A DNA stretch of 64,000 nt, from positions 13,629,263 to 13,693,262 of the forward strand of contig NC_134028.1 in NCBI RefSeq assembly GCF_964204645.1, read 5' to 3'. The notes under the pieces were generated by a model that was given only the letters and a program-made list of their open reading frames with translations, had not been told where the DNA came from and searched no databases. Positions 1-42,539 of this stretch are shown piece by piece (position 1 is the first letter of the stretch; each line of letters starts with the position of its first letter). A program made the position numbers and the translations under genes. The DNA is from Tubulanus polymorphus (taxonomy: Eukaryota > Nemertea > Palaeonemertea > Tubulaniformes > Tubulanidae).

Positions 1-1314
1 GGGTTTCCAAAAGCTTTCCAATATAATAAATCAATTAAATATAATATTCCAGCAATAGATTTTAATAAAGATATTTCATATAGATATGAAGTTTTAAATT
101 CATTAATTGATTTATATATTTATGTTACTGAAAGTAATAATTTTCATGTAAAGATGGAAAATATATTTCATGTGTAAACAATTAATTTTAAAAATTTAAA
201 TGAGGCAAAACAATGGTTATTAAAAACTAATATGAAGTATTGGCAGAACCAATTTAATTTTGCTGTTGCGCTACAACAGGATGTGGAATTAGTTGGAATG
301 ATCATTTAAATAAACCAAGTTTACTATTGATGTTATCACGTTTTAGATTTCATACTTATTTTCAAATAAAATTAATATTAGATGAATTAGAATGTCCTTT
401 ACCAGGTTCCAAATATTTTAAAGAATTGAATATTAATATTAATTTTTCTAAGTTTTATAAAATATGTAATAATTTTAATATTAATTCAAATAATGATTTT
501 AGAGCAAAAATTGGTACAATGGGTGGATTAGGAATATTATATACTAAAGAATTTGGAAAAATAATGACAAATTCAGATATTAGAACACTAAATTGGAATG
601 AATTAACAAAATATTATAATAATATACAACAACAAAACAATAATGGTTGGGTTAATTTCATTTTAGAAAATAGTGAAGGTTTTACAAAATCAGGTATACA
701 AAGAATAAATCAATCAATTAGAACTAATTTGATATGTATTTTAGGTGCGCAAGTTGAAACAAGATCCCCAATAGTTGGAAATGATAACACTTCATTTGAT
801 GCGCAGAAACAATTCAAAGTATTATTTGAAGATTCAATTCATAATGATAAAAATAGATCGATTCCGGAAAACATTGTAAGATATCAAAATTATTTAGATA
901 AATCACATATTAGATTAAATTATTGTATAGGCCCCAATCTATTTAGTATTTCTAATGATTTAGTATTAAAGATGGGAAACATAATTGGTTACAATAATCT
1001 AATTAAAACTGCCACAATTAATAATTCATTTGGATTAAATGATATAAATAAAAATATCATAACTGCTCCAAAATTAATGGAAGGTGAAAAAAATAAAAAA
1101 ACACATTCAATCAACAGAAACTAAAACTAATAATATTAAATTAAATAATGATTCTAAAATAAAAGATTACAATACATCAGAAGATATAAAAACTGATAAT
1201 ATTCAACATGAAATAATTAAACTAAATGATGATAATAAATCCCATGAAAATACTAAATTAGCTATAACTTGTATAGGAATTGTAATCGGAGGAATATTAT
1301 ATTTTAAATTTTAA
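1..1314 (+). pseudogene. Copy A: conserved Polinton virion-cluster protein, broken
   Basis: Homologue, read by eye, of the intact 462-residue gene at 59184-60572 in copy I. It starts without its first codons at the window edge (FPKAFQYNK). It meets a stop at 175-177 and is frameshifted near 250-330, where part of the conserved CATTGCGIS region is lost. It is open from 327 to 1124, then shifts again in an A-run near 1090-1100, and ends with the C-terminal membrane anchor and LYFKF. The middle (IRTNLICILGAQVETRSP and SIPENIVRYQNYLDKSH) is almost identical to copy I. An internal segment of about 45 codons after the GTMG motif is shortened. No function is known to me. Its place beside the capsid gene suggests a virion or assembly role. 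Confidence 0.75.
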
Positions 1315-1329
1315 TTTTTTATTATGTAA
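1312..1329 (+). promoter_or_regulatory. Late-promoter-like T-run and TAAATG box
   Basis: TAATTTTTT, a short spacer, then GTAAATG, whose ATG is the start of the next gene. The arrangement matches the copy I promoters. Confidence 0.5.
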
Positions 1330-2927
1330 ATGGCAGAAGGTGGAGAAGATTATGAAATGGAAAACATGGAAAATAATAATGAAGGATATATTGATGATGA
1401 ACCGCAACCCAATTTAAATGAAACTAATATTGATGATGATAATTCATCAGCATATAATTCTAATTTAGCAGATAGTGGTTCTAAAGCCCCATCAACAGAG
1501 GAATATATTAGAAAAACTAGATCGAGAATAAAACCTGAAAATAAAAATCAAGGTTTATCAAGACAAGATTTAGAAAATAATGAATTTATGTATAAATTCA
1601 AACCTGTATTTAAAGATTCTGGATATAATATAAATGACAGAGGCGCCAGACTTTTAGTAAAAGTATTAAAGTTTTTAGATGGTGAATATTTTTATCGTTT
1701 GAAAGATGATTATTATATTAATATCTCTTATAAAAATCAAGATAAAATATTAGCGGAATCAACTTTGGAAAAATTAGAACCAGATAGAATTAAAAAAATA
1801 AGCATTAATAATGAAATAGAAAATGTAACACAAGAAGAAATAAATCACTATAAAAATAAAAAAGTATCTAAACAAAGAATTAATGAATTATTTGAAACAA
1901 TCGATAAAAATTCAGAACCAGAAATGGAAGAGGATGGAGATCGATTAGATAAATTAAGATCGTCAACACCCGAAACATCGAGAAGAGATATTCAACCAAT
2001 TGATAATGATTCAAGTCAATTACAATTAGGAAAACGTTTAGATAACTTACTGGATACAATGAATTCATTTGAAGAAGAGATGAATAGTGTTTTAGATACA
2101 CCCGGTACTGAAACTGGAATAAATCGAATACAACATCTATTAGAAAAAGGATTACTTGATTTAACTGATGATGAATTCGAAGCATTTCCTGAACAAGCAC
2201 GTAGAGAAATTAAAGGTATGCAAGAATCAGCTGGTGAAATTGCTAATATTAAGATGAGATTTTCTAAAATAACCATGTTAAAAAAAAAAAATTAACTAAT
2301 GCAAATGAAGAATTAAAACAATTAGAATTAAATAGAGATCATCAATTAATCGAGGAAGCTGATTATGAAAGAAGAAAGTTAGCTTTAGAAAAAGAAATTG
2401 ATGATTTAAAATATAACAAAGAATTACAGGAAAAAGAAAGAGATACATTATTAAAATCATATGATCTTAATCATATTTACAAATTATAAGTTATTTTTAA
2501 AGATTTGTTGATAAAACCAGATTCTAAAATATCACTAAAAGATAGAATAAAATTATTATTTAAGTTTGAAGGAATAACAATTCTTTCAATTCTAACAGCT
2601 GTAACTATGTTATTTACAACAATTGGTTTAGCTATATCACATGCTTTAAAATCTACTCCTACCCCCAATAAACCAGATAAACCCCCAGATAATAATTCTA
2701 TACAAGATAAAGTTAAAGATGGTTTAAAGAAATTAGCAAAATATTTATGGGAACTATCTAAAAAATCTGCTGCAGCATTGCCAGGAGTTATTGCATCAAT
2801 TGTTGGTTTTATATTGAAATCTGCAGGAAACATTATTAACTTTGCTGCTGAACATATTATTTTATTTTTAATTACAGTTGTAAGTGCAATTATTTTTGGG
2901 TTAGTAAACATGATAAAAAATAAATAA
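1330..2927 (+). pseudogene. Copy A: coiled-coil and two-helix membrane protein, frameshifted
   Basis: Homologue of copy I 60589-62022. An acidic N-terminus (GGEDYEMENMENNNEG) runs to a frameshift in the A-run at 2281-2292. The coiled coil (ANEELKQL, then repeated E/K/L heptads) continues in another frame, and an extra break lies near 2490. The C-terminal part, 2505-2927, has a hydrophobic segment (SILTAVTMLFTTIGLAI), a proline-rich link (STPTPNKPDKPPDN), KDGLKKLAKYLWELSKK, and two further hydrophobic segments. I recognise this C-terminal organisation as a conserved Polinton protein of unknown role. Copy A has a longer acidic and serine-rich middle than copy I. Confidence 0.75.
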
Positions 2928-2947
2928 TTAATTTTTTTGTTAAATAA

Positions 2948-3277
2948 ATGAGTGGGAGTTATATCAATCCTTCTAAGAATCATAGAATATCTAATGCTAT
3001 TAAAGCAGAAAGATCACATCATATAATTACTCATAACCCTTCAAATATTAATCCCGATGAAACTTTATTTGTTAGAATTCCTCGATTAACACAAAATACT
3101 ATTTATGTTCCAAATAGTATTTATTTATCAGCCGATATAAAAGTAACTGGTAATAATAATAATTATGTTGTTGATAATGTTGGAAGATATTTGATTAAAA
3201 AATTAACAATAAAGATTGGTCCAGAAACAGTTTTCTCATTAGATGATTATAATTTATTTATGCATTACAAAGATTTA
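2948..3277 (+). pseudogene. Copy A: major capsid protein, N-terminal fragment
   Basis: The first 110 residues match the start of the capsid gene at 62063 (SGSYINPS, RIPRLTQNT, KKLTIKIGPETVFSLDDYN). It has its own TAATTTTTTT-TAAATAAATG leader at 2929-2947. The gene is cut after FMHYKDL, where the sequence jumps directly to the inverted right-end region of the virus. This looks like an internal deletion joining capsid to terminus. The stop right after the cut is by chance. Confidence 0.8.
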
Positions 3278-3390
3278 TGAATTCACTGTGTATTTGTTTA
3301 CTCTACATATTTTTTCATTAAAATTGATTTCATTGATATAATATTCATTTATATAATGTCCATATATATGAATATCATTAGAGTAATAGC
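3278..3390 (-). other. Copy A: viral right-end leader
   Basis: Read on the minus strand, this AT-rich stretch matches 9055-9180 (copy B) and 36230-36360 (copy H). It runs from ATTACTCTAAT, through repeated ATATGAATAT-type words and ATGAAATCAATTTTAAT, to the first codons of the terminal gene (AGAGTAAACAA), where it is fused to the capsid fragment. Confidence 0.6.
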
Positions 3391-4017
3391 GTAAGTGTTG
3401 TTTCATATCAGAAGTCGAAAGGTTGAGTGAGTGAAAAATAAAAATAAATTCGAGCGTGTGAGAATCTTTTAAAAACTTTGATGAGCTCGACCTTTCGACC
3501 TCTGGTATTATTAGGAAGACTCCGTTGAGTGCAAAAATATATTTATAGAAAATTGTGACGTGTGCAGATACGTTATCGCCCATACATGGATGGGAGGAAT
3601 GTTGTGACGTATGAATACGTCACAAGCCATGAATTCCAAGCCATGTGTGGAAGAGGACCTGCACACGTTACAAAAGAGAAAGTGATATAAATAGGGAGGT
3701 TTAAGTAAGCACGGGAGCTCCGGGGAATGATCTGTATACATCTAGTAAGAGGAAATAAACGAAAGATAACTTAGAAATTGTTAAGTTATATCTGGGAGCC
3801 GTGTAAGAAATCAAGACCAAGGACTGAGATCTGATCTAAGAGAATGTCCTCGCCCCATCATTGAGAGGAATTATTACCACGACGCTAGTTGGAGAACCGA
3901 TTCCGGATTCACAGCACTGGGAGATATACGGACCATAACACAGGTGGAGAATCCACACCCGCAACATTGGTGGAACATAACCACAACAGTATGAAACAAC
4001 ACTTACCATATTACTCG
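3384..4017. repeat. Palindromic viral end split by an LTR-like insertion
   Basis: The left arm has GTGTTGTTTCATATCAG, GTCGAAAGGTTGAG and AAATAAATTCGAGC. The right arm repeats these inverted: GCTCGACCTTTCGACCTCTG near 3484-3504, then GTATGAAACAACACTTACC near 3989-4007. The two parts of the right arm are separated by about 480 bp of unrelated sequence. Removing that insertion restores a palindrome like those at 8930-9060 and 36090-36236. Confidence 0.6.
3505..3987 (+). mobile_element. LTR-like insertion (probable solo LTR)
   Basis: About 480 bp inserted in the palindrome. GTAT occurs at both edges (CTGGTAT and ACAGTAT), which looks like a 4-bp target-site duplication. On the plus strand it has a TATA box (GATATAAATAGGG near 3685) and a poly(A)-like AATAAA near 3755, as expected for an LTR. 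It ends in CAACA but does not begin with TG, so the family and exact borders are uncertain. Confidence 0.45.
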
Positions 4018-6440
4018 CTTCCCACGGAGCAGATTAGTGTTTTTGTCGCGTACACAGACATGCATCAACTGACCCACATTTGAATTGTCGAATGGTCTTG
4101 CGAAGACGTGGTGTAACATTTAAAAACGTTTTTTAGCTTATGCATGAATTGCTTTATTATTAAAAGTTATCCTACTATAAAACTATTGAAAGCCAAATTC
4201 ACTTGATTTCAACAGCAACGGGCCGGCCTGGTTTAATATTTACTACCCTGAAATTTGAAAAACTTCCTTTTGATTTTGTTACCGCCCCGAATCGTACGTA
4301 GTTTATGCTAAGGTTTTAGTTGTTTAATGTCATTGTCTCACAGGATCAACATTTTTCAAGTAAAAAATGCCTATAATTAATCTTGCGTAACCGTCCTTAT
4401 TCCGCTGGTGAATATTGTTTCCCTGTTCAACTTGGTCAATCGTTAGACTAGCTATAGGCCTTCTGGGTACAGCTAGCAGTTGTGTTGAATCTTGTTGAAT
4501 CATGGATGTGAAGCTTGTACCCCATGGACTGCATGGCCATTTTACTAGGCCTATGTCATGGGTACTTGGCGATTGTGCAGAGAGTAGACCGTATCCAGTG
4601 GCCATGGTAAGTATACATACTGATTTGTTACCTTGATAGTATGGATGTCGATTAACAAAACATGTATCGCATCAACACAGTTAATTCCATTCACTTTTCA
4701 TTCACTTATCAAGTTCAAAGTCTATACCGAAACCCATCATGGAAAATTTCTTCCTGGTCTAAAATTCGGGCGATTCGATTCCAATAATGGCCAACGTAAT
4801 TGGCGGCGTTAAAAGCCTAGCGGCCGCAATTGTTATACTCCTTTTTTCAAACTTGGAGCAGAACCCTATTCAAAATTGGGTTTATTCGGTTCACAATATG
4901 GCCATGAACGAAGTTAACAGTGTATAGAGGCCGTTTTTGTCGACCAATTTTCTTAAAACTTCGTACACGAGTAGGGTGGGGCGGAACTCTATTAAAGTTA
5001 AGTTGATGCGATTCAATTATGGCTACCAGGGGAAAACAGCCTAGAGGACGCAACTGTTTTCTAAACTTTGTACACTTGCTATCTAATCATTCTTGTAGAA
5101 ATAATTGTGGACTCAATATTTCTAACGCATTTACCACAAATCCTGTAACTTCACATGTGGCGGTGAATTTCAGGCCGGGGGCATACGAGGCTTTGCCTCA
5201 TTCTAATTTTGCTTATTTATTGAGGATGTTGTAGTGAAGTATGTAAATTTGTACAGTTATATACGCGTAGATTGGTGATCATTTGTAAAACGTTTTTGGA
5301 AATATTTATTCTCTGTTATAATTACGTATAAGAATCAATATAGAATTCGATAATCGCCAAAACAATCATAATTCTTTACGTGAAAATGCCAAACCACAAC
5401 ATAAAGGACACGATATATGACTGACTGTTCTTGTCAAATAAGCACGCTTGACAGATCAAGTGCGTAGCAAAATTGGTGCAATTCCCCTCAGTCCTCCAAA
5501 TCAGTAGGTTAAAATCCCCACTTTGCAGTACATTTCTTGGCAAGATATGTCTACAATTCTATTCATTTGCAATACAACTGCAATATGTTTACACTCAGCA
5601 ATGCACGCTTCGGTTCCGATAAATTGTAAGATGAAATTAATTAGAATTACTATAATTAGTAAATTTTGTATTCGTAATATTTCAAAATTTGAACTGGAAT
5701 ATTTTTGAACTGTGAACTCTTGTGGTAGGTTCCACCGTGCCATGCGATGAATGATTAGAAAAAAATGAATCATTCTACTTGAAACATTCTAGATTCAAGC
5801 TGATATATTTGAACTGCACGATGAACACTTAATAACATGCGATATATTTGAGGCGAGTTTAGTACTATATCATATCATATAGTCATCTTTATTTTCCTTT
5901 ACAATTTCAGTTATATTTAACGTAAAATCATTAATACCGGTAATACACTGATATGCATGAAGCATATTTCAATATAGGTGAATAAATGAATACATAAGTG
6001 GATTTATTTCACATTATATATGACAGAAATAGAGAGGAGGAAACAGTAAAAAGCCGAGGATTGTTAGAAAATAGCCCCTCAACCCTTACCGAACCCAAGT
6101 TTTCAGAGCCATACAACAATCACTCAACACAATCACACGACATGTTTACGTTTAGAAACGTAGTGTGGCCAAAAGTCTATTCATGGCAGCGGAACGGGAA
6201 AACTTGATGACGGTTCGATATTACGATTGGCTGCAGTATTCCGACATTTCCATGTTTTAAATTTATGCCTCAATCATCAAATAGCTAGGTTTGGTTCAAG
6301 GTGTAACGGGATAAAATAGTTTAGGTTCTTGTTTTTTCAAGCTTTAAGACTTGGTTCGCGCAGACCTTACGTGCACATCTGAAATATACATACTGCCTCC
6401 CCTAATGGATAAAGTGTTTCATATACACGCTAAATTCAGA
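4018..6440. other. Region downstream of DUOX, no gene seen
   Basis: Unique-looking AT-rich DNA holding the likely DUOX 3' untranslated region on the minus strand. Short open frames here lack recognisable protein character. A weak repeat of ATTCAAAATTGGG and ATTCGGTTC words lies at 4740-5050. Confidence 0.4.
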
Positions 6441-36060
<29,620 letters not shown>

Positions 36061-36089
36061 CTGAAAAAAAAATCATTATTAAACAAAAA

Positions 36090-36236
36090 TAGGGAATATG
36101 GGGTTCACACCAAAGGTCGAAGGGTCAAGCTCATAGAAAATAAAAAATAAATTCTCGCACGCTCGAATTTATTTTTTATTTTTTACTCACTCACCCCTTC
36201 AACCTTTGATATGAACCCCATATTCCCTATTACTCT
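36090..36236. repeat. Copy H: palindromic viral end
   Basis: Arms of about 65 bp: ATAGGGAATATGGGGTTCA, AAGGTCGAAGGGTCAAGC and AAATAAATTCTCGCA, mirrored to TGAACCCCATATTCCCTAT. The 19-bp outer stretch is perfectly mirrored yet differs from the same position in the other two palindromes. Confidence 0.72.
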
Positions 36237-36411
36237 AATAATTCCATGTATATGAATATCATATAAATGAATAACATATAAAAATGAATATTTTATAAAC
36301 CAGTATTAATAACTTCTAAAATGAATTTCAATGAAAAATTTGATATTAAAATGGAAGCAAATAAGAAGTACTACTATCCGTCAGAACGACCACAAACCAT
36401 CGATATTACAC
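36237..36411 (+). pseudogene. Copy H: viral right-end leader and gene start
   Basis: ATTACTCTAATAATTCC, ATGAATAT words and ATGAATTTCAATGAAAAAT as in copies A and B, then an ATG at about 36351 followed by some 20 codons before the hairpin repeat at 36412. Confidence 0.5.
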
Positions 36412-36447
36412 AATATAGCTGCCAAGCAGCGATGACGGGTTTTCTGC
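36412..36447. repeat. Hairpin repeat at the edge of copy H
   Basis: AATATAGCTGCCAAGCAGCG, then ATGACGGGTTTTCTGC: same motif as at 13407 in the opposite orientation, again touching viral sequence. Confidence 0.55.
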
Positions 36448-36449
36448 AA

Positions 36450-36805
36450 AGCCATTCAGAATGATGGGAATTGTAGTAAATTTAAATACCGATATATAGA
36501 ATAAAATGCATTGACAGATTCGAACCTAATATGCAACCACTGTGTAAACGTCAAATATGATTCAGCTTTGAAACCGAAGATACGCGAACGTACAACCAAC
36601 AAATATGAATTTATTTGACCAGGCATTTATTTTGGCATTTAAACATCATGATACTGTATTATCACCATGCTTAAAAATGGATCTGTCCTATTAAGAACTC
36701 ATCTTAAGCACCGGCTGAGTCGATAGATTGAGTGAATTTACAGATAAGAACGTATTATGATTTAGAATAGATTTAAGCAGTTAATGTTTTTATTGAAATA
36801 TTAGA

Positions 36806-36877
<72 letters not shown>

Positions 36878-38100
36878 TAGTGTTGATTCAATCAATAAAT
36901 TATGAATTGATTTGGTCTGGGTTTCCGGCTGATTTTGATTTTGGCTTTTATGGATTACAAATTCTATAGTGATAAACAATTGATACCTGCAACATGTGTG
37001 TAAATCAAACCTATTCCACTAGTTGCGTGTGTTTCCTAATAAACGGGAGAGTCACTCTTGATCTGAGTTATTAGAAAAATAATGTTCATTTAGTTATAGA
37101 TATTCATTGCCTTTTTGAAAATTCTGTAATAATATTTGTTCTGTCCTAATTTTTATTACTGTATGAACCAATGATATGCTTTGTAAATATGATGTAATAA
37201 AATAAATTTGAATTTGAATTTAATTTGAACATGAGAATCAAGCATAACTTGTGTTTTTTTCAACTTGTCTTTTGTTAACAGTTCCAGAGTTTCAATTACA
37301 ATCAAATCCAAATTAACTAAAAAGAACATAGGACTTAATGAAATGAACCGTTAGTTACTGCAAACCTATTCCAGTGTTATGTCGATCGTGTTGAATCACT
37401 TTGCTTGAGTTGAAAGAATCAGATATTCTATGGTGCAACATCGGTCGAAGAGAGATATCTTGGTGTTGACTGTCCTTGACCATATAACTTCATGCGTTTG
37501 ACATTGGAATCAGCATCTTACCCGTGTGAACTGCAAAATATTTATACAACATGAAAATCTACAGTATATGTATACAGTAATCATACTTTCACCGATGTTG
37601 GATATTTGAATGAACTTTAGGCTTATTTCAGTATTCTAAAGCAGGAAATAATAAGCCCAATCAACAGGCCCTATTCCCATTGGAACAATTATATAATGCG
37701 TACAGCTGTACCGTACACCTATCAGTCAAGAATGGAGAAATTGGTATACCAAACCTACGAACAGCAAAATGTACAGGCCTACAATGATTTCTGGTATATA
37801 AGCCGTGACCACATAAACGTTTTGGATCTAGGTTTGACCATTAATGTCAGCAGGTCAGAGAAGGCCAGGTCAAATTTAATCACATGGCTCAAATCAATTC
37901 TTCCTTTCTGCGTGAGATTACTTATTGTATTGTTTTAAAAATGGGCCTATCGAGTGAATTAGTACATAGACTGAACTAGACTTTAGGCTAGTCCTGACCA
38001 AATCCTATCCATGTTATATTGGTACCAGTTATAGTGACATCACTGTAGGGCCGACGAGAGGGAAAAAGTTGTGTTTGTAGTACATAGGCATGGTAGGCTT
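36450..38100. other. Non-coding, with (TA)n
   Basis: No gene recognised. A TA microsatellite of about 65 bp lies at 36809-36875. AATAAATTTGAATTTGAATTT near 37200 looks like the tail of an old retroposon. Confidence 0.35.
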
Positions 38101-38369
38101 GTCGTACTCACTTAGTACTTTAAACGCTGTTGTTACCTGTACGTGACTGTACGGTGATTTCTACAGGTTAGCCGTATGTTAGTACATTGAAGCTCAGACT
38201 TGCAATATTGGGATTCGAAACCAAACGAAAAAGAAATCCAGTAGTAGTCCAGTGATTTACCCACTTTGCCACAGAACGTAACTGCAGGGTGGATGGAATT
38301 TGATTTACAAATAGCCTAGCTTCACCTAACCCAAACTCTATTCTTTCACGCATGCGCGTTTGCAGATTA

Positions 38370-38805
38370 TAGGAACTCACGTACGGCGTTTTTAGGGAAC
38401 TCACGTACGGTTAACCTGTGAAGATCACCGTACAGTCACGTACGGGTAACAACTTCGTACTTAAAATGGTATTGGGTACTAGGAACTCACGTACGTCATT
38501 AGTAGGGAACTCACGTACGGTTAACCTGTGGAGATCACCGTACAGTTACGTACGGATAACAACTTCGTACTTAAAATGGTATTGGCTACTAGGAACTTAC
38601 GTACGGCGTTGGTAAGGAACTCACGTACGGTTAACCTGTGGAAATCACCGTACAGTCAAATACGGGTAACAACTTCGTACTTGGGTATTGGCTACTAGGA
38701 ACTCACGTACGGCGTTAGTAGGGAACTCACGTACGGTTAACCTAGATCACCGTACAGTCACGTACGGGTAACAACTACGTACTTAAAATGGTATTGGCTA
38801 CTATA
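38370..38805. repeat. Tandem repeat, about 108-bp units, four copies
   Basis: Units start near 38373, 38480, 38591 and 38696 with AGGAACTCACGTACGGCGTT, followed by ACTCACGTACGGTTAACC, a CACCGTACAG word and AACTTCGTACTTAAAATGG. ACGTACGG is repeated several times per unit. The other arm has a single diverged unit near 26430-26530. Confidence 0.8.
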
Positions 38806-39599
38806 TAAGGCCTAAAGACAAATAAATACCGGTAGGCTTTCTTTTAGCTTCCACACGTCACAACCGAACCAACTGACCAACCAGTATATTTAGTCCCAGT
38901 ACGCACCAACCGGCACAGGCCTAACACTGTTTGTCAACTGTGTGTACCGTAGTAGGCTTTCGATAATCACCTGATACTTTTCTGTCGTTTTTTTGACGCC
39001 TTATAAAACTTTACCATTATGAAACCTAAACAATGTTAACCATTCAGCGTCATTTTACAAACGACAGCCGTAAAGCGATGTGCAAAACGTCACAGGTTTA
39101 TGTGTACACAAACAAGCTATCTGGCAAAATATTATTGACGTAGATGTAGAATGGCTTCCTGTGATTATATAATGACCTATATTTGAACGTCGAAATGTTA
39201 TATTGCATTAAATATCATTAGAAGACGTATTGTAATAGTAAAGGATGTATGATTATATCAGAAGCGGCAGGCATAAAAAGAAATGATAAGTAAATCGGAT
39301 TATTCGGTTAAATGGCGGATGTATACACGATGCGGAAGTCTGATATAAAAGTCAGACCCTGACGTGGGCATGCCGGTGGAATGACGAAGCTATCTACGAT
39401 GTGTGTAGGGCCGGCGTGAATTTCATCAGCGGCTACAAGCGGTCAATATGAAAATGTGTAAACATATAATTTCAATATTCAAACGTTTTAGAAAATATGT
39501 TTGATAATAGGAGTATGCAAGTTTCGTGAGATTAGCAATTTATAATAGCATAGCTGTCATATACGGCTCCAGTCCTCTGATGGCATGTGTATAAGGTGA

Positions 39600-40200
39600 C
39601 AATTCAATTCAATTCTTTATTGATCCTTATTACATTGATATTCCGGGATAAAATTCCCAAATTCAATAAATACAAATTTTAAAATAAATTAATACAACAT
39701 ACATGAGACACGGGTAATTCATACAGAACAACATAAGCATGTTTTTTTAAATGACAATGTCTACTTCAACCCACCCAGACTCAAGACTCTAGGATATCGA
39801 GTGACAGCCAAACCCGTGGCCGGGGACCGGGCCGGCTGGCTAGGCCACACGATATGCTCGAAGTCATGATGAAGCAGACATCAGAAGAGCTCTTTCTTCA
39901 TCCACGGAGGCAATGAAGTTGCAGACCAGCTTAGAGGCATAAGTAAATGAAGTCGGTCGCAAGTTCGCGATCAATTATTGAGAATTTTCAATAAAAAAAT
40001 TTAAACCACTACTAGAGTCGAAGACCTGTATCATCTACCCAATCACCAAATCTCATCATTTCCCAAATTTCTTAAAACTTCGATTTCAAATTTGCAATTC
40101 CACATTAGCTTAGCTCAGAAATATACATTTTTTTCCCAGGCGTCAAATAATTTTCTAAAATTAATTTTCTTGTTCTCTCTCTATGACGAACGTTTTTCTA
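39600..40200. other. Non-coding, retroposon-like tail
   Basis: GACAATTCAATTCAATTCTT near 39597 is the inverse of the TTGAATTGAAT tails at 13180 and 48070. Nothing else recognised. Confidence 0.3.
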
Positions 40201-40750
40201 GTAGCCATCCGCGACTCAACGACCTTGATTTAAACTTGATCAATTCAAAATCTGTTTATTGACGCTTTTGGTTACATGATTTGATCAGCAATATACTCAA
40301 ATGAAATAATCGGAATAACAAGAAATCAAAAATATTAAAGAAGTAACAAACAAATGCCCGTAACCCTGTCAGACACGCGAACGCCGTACTCGTAACCTCT
40401 TGGACTCGGACCCGCTGAGCAATAAATTCATAAAATTGACTTTGAAATTGATTGTGGAGAAGAGAGGGAATGATTCGATAGCTCTTCCTCAAAAAGAAGA
40501 GAGAAATGTCGGAAAGAAAACACAACATGGCTACTAATTGAACGGAGCCAAATTTCCGATGTTTACGGCTCGACAGTGGCTTTATAAGGTGGATTTATCA
40601 AAATTCCCATACAGTATCTGGAGATTGAAGTGAGCTGAAGGATATCATACGGATTGTATCGGCGACAGCGGTAAGGTAAGGAAGCCTTTACACTTTTAAC
40701 AAAAACTATGTGGAAAATGGGAAAAAAATAATAATCACGCGAATTTCGAT

Positions 40751-40809
40751 AGGGTTTTTTTGTGAAGAAACAGAAAACCCTAAATATAGCAGCGATAACG
40801 GGTTTCTGC
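40751..40809. repeat. Cargo-free pair of hairpin motifs
   Basis: AGGGTTTTTTTGTGAAG and CAGAAAACCCT are followed directly by AATATAGCAGCGATAACGGG. In the left arm the same two motifs are separated by about 350 bp of viral sequence. Confidence 0.6.
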
Positions 40810-41850
40810 TTTCTGGGTAGAATGTCGTTCAGGGATGCGAGCAAAGATTTCACCCGAAATCAGTTCGTTACATTCCGTTTTTTGAAAGAGCGCCACCTAG
40901 GGGTCAACTCACAACATGGATATGTCGACCCACATGTGCTACTACGCGCATGTGCTACTATATGCGCAAAGTACTAATGTGCCGGGTTTTGGGGGAAATA
41001 AATTCGAGAAGAACGAAGCTATGGTGTTTTACCATTCCCTAGTGACAGTTTAAGCGCATATTCGGTAATTATTAGTTCCGAAAAAAAGTCGACTAGATAA
41101 GAAAACCGAATTTGGCCCAAAGCACAAATTTGGCCTATAGGGTAAACTATGCAGGAGGGAAGGCGTGTTACTATTAGTAGAGGAGTGACAAGTCAGTCTG
41201 ACAAGTCAAGCGATCAGATGGGGACTACAATTCACATATGAAATTGACGTCCAATAACCATTATAAAAACATAATCACGAACGGTACCACCACTCCGCAT
41301 TACCGACTGTCACTGGTCTCTGGCTAGCAATTCAATTAAGAAAACGCGTACCGGTACAATAAATAAATAAACCGTTGTTGATTTTTCGAAGTATTGATAT
41401 CCACGAACAAAACTATAGGCTACTATTATAGAATGTTTAAAGGGAACTGCTTTTAATAACAGTATGAATGAACTTACTTCACAAACAAGGAAGTACATTT
41501 TTAACTTGGGAATGGTCGAACCCCAGTTTTTCACAGTAACCTGTGATTTGGATATTCTCGGAGCCTTCCTTCTTTATTTATTTATGAAATGACGTCACAA
41601 ACTTTCAGATTCGCGCCATGATTGATGATCGCTATTTCCACCGGTGTTATCTTTAAGTAACTTCAAGTTTAAAATAGGAAGCACAGTACATCCATAGAAA
41701 CTACGCGCAGAAAAAGACTGTTATATTATTATCAGAGTTTAACATTTCGTTTCAAAGTTGTTAGTAGTAAAATCTAATAGAAGATGATTTTTATGTGACG
41801 AAACTCAGTGGAAAATATGTTAAAATAATCATCAGCAGGAATCCAATTTT

Positions 41851-41912
41851 GTTTCTGCCGAGGCAGCAGAAACCCTAAATATAGCTGCAAAGCAGCGATA
41901 ATGGGTTTTCTG
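41851..41912. repeat. Cargo-free pair of hairpin motifs
   Basis: GTTTCTGCCGAGGCAGCAGA then AACCCTAAATATAGCTGCAA and GCAGCGATAATGGGTTTTC. This is another joined pair with nothing between. Confidence 0.6.
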
Positions 41913-42539
41913 AGCAGGCGTGCTATTCATAATTTGAAAAGTGGATAATAGAAATGTATCAATGCGGGATACGCATTTGATGTGTCAAGTCACACCAATA
42001 CGGTTTAACATACCATAATTTATAGTTATAGTCAAATTGGGGGTTACTCGGGTCATTTAGTTGTCCGTGGAGTCGAGTAGATTGGTTACCCGTCTGTAAC
42101 ATTGGTTACGGAAACGACTCGTCAGCTTGATGAGTTGTATGTATTATGATTGTGCGCCACCTGCATTTTCCGAAATAATGTTCATAGAATTATTTGAAGG
42201 GACGATTGAAATCAATTATCAACTTGCATCTCAATATGTAATAGTGCTTGGCAACTCTCCGTTGCAGAGGTTAAAATATAAATTTTATTTGTGAAAAATA
42301 AACTATTATGGTCAGTACAAATTGAAAATGCATAGTGTATTTTTAAGAACAAGCTTACATAGCTTACAGAATACATCACGTACATTTGAATTTTATAAGT
42401 GATGGGTAAAAATCAACGTGTGACAGGAAAAATGTAGTTAATCATTTAACAATATCGAAGTATGTGCTCTCTTTTTAAACTACTGGAGTGATACGCAATT
42501 AATCACATGTCCTGTATTAAAAGATAGAACATGTTCGAT

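Larger units (their letters stand above)
38180..41880. repeat. Right arm of a long inverted repeat
   Basis: Inverted partner of 23942-26715. It is longer because of a tandem array at 38370-38805, and it lacks viral fragment F. Well-matched blocks include 38180-38350, 40500-40700, 40810-41290 and 41510-41870. Confidence 0.7.

Noticed and set aside
1880-2276. Antisense open frames over the copy A coiled-coil gene, and similar shadows at 2477-2983 and 61557-62018
   Set aside because: They mirror well-supported viral genes on the other strand and have no promoter box or protein character of their own.
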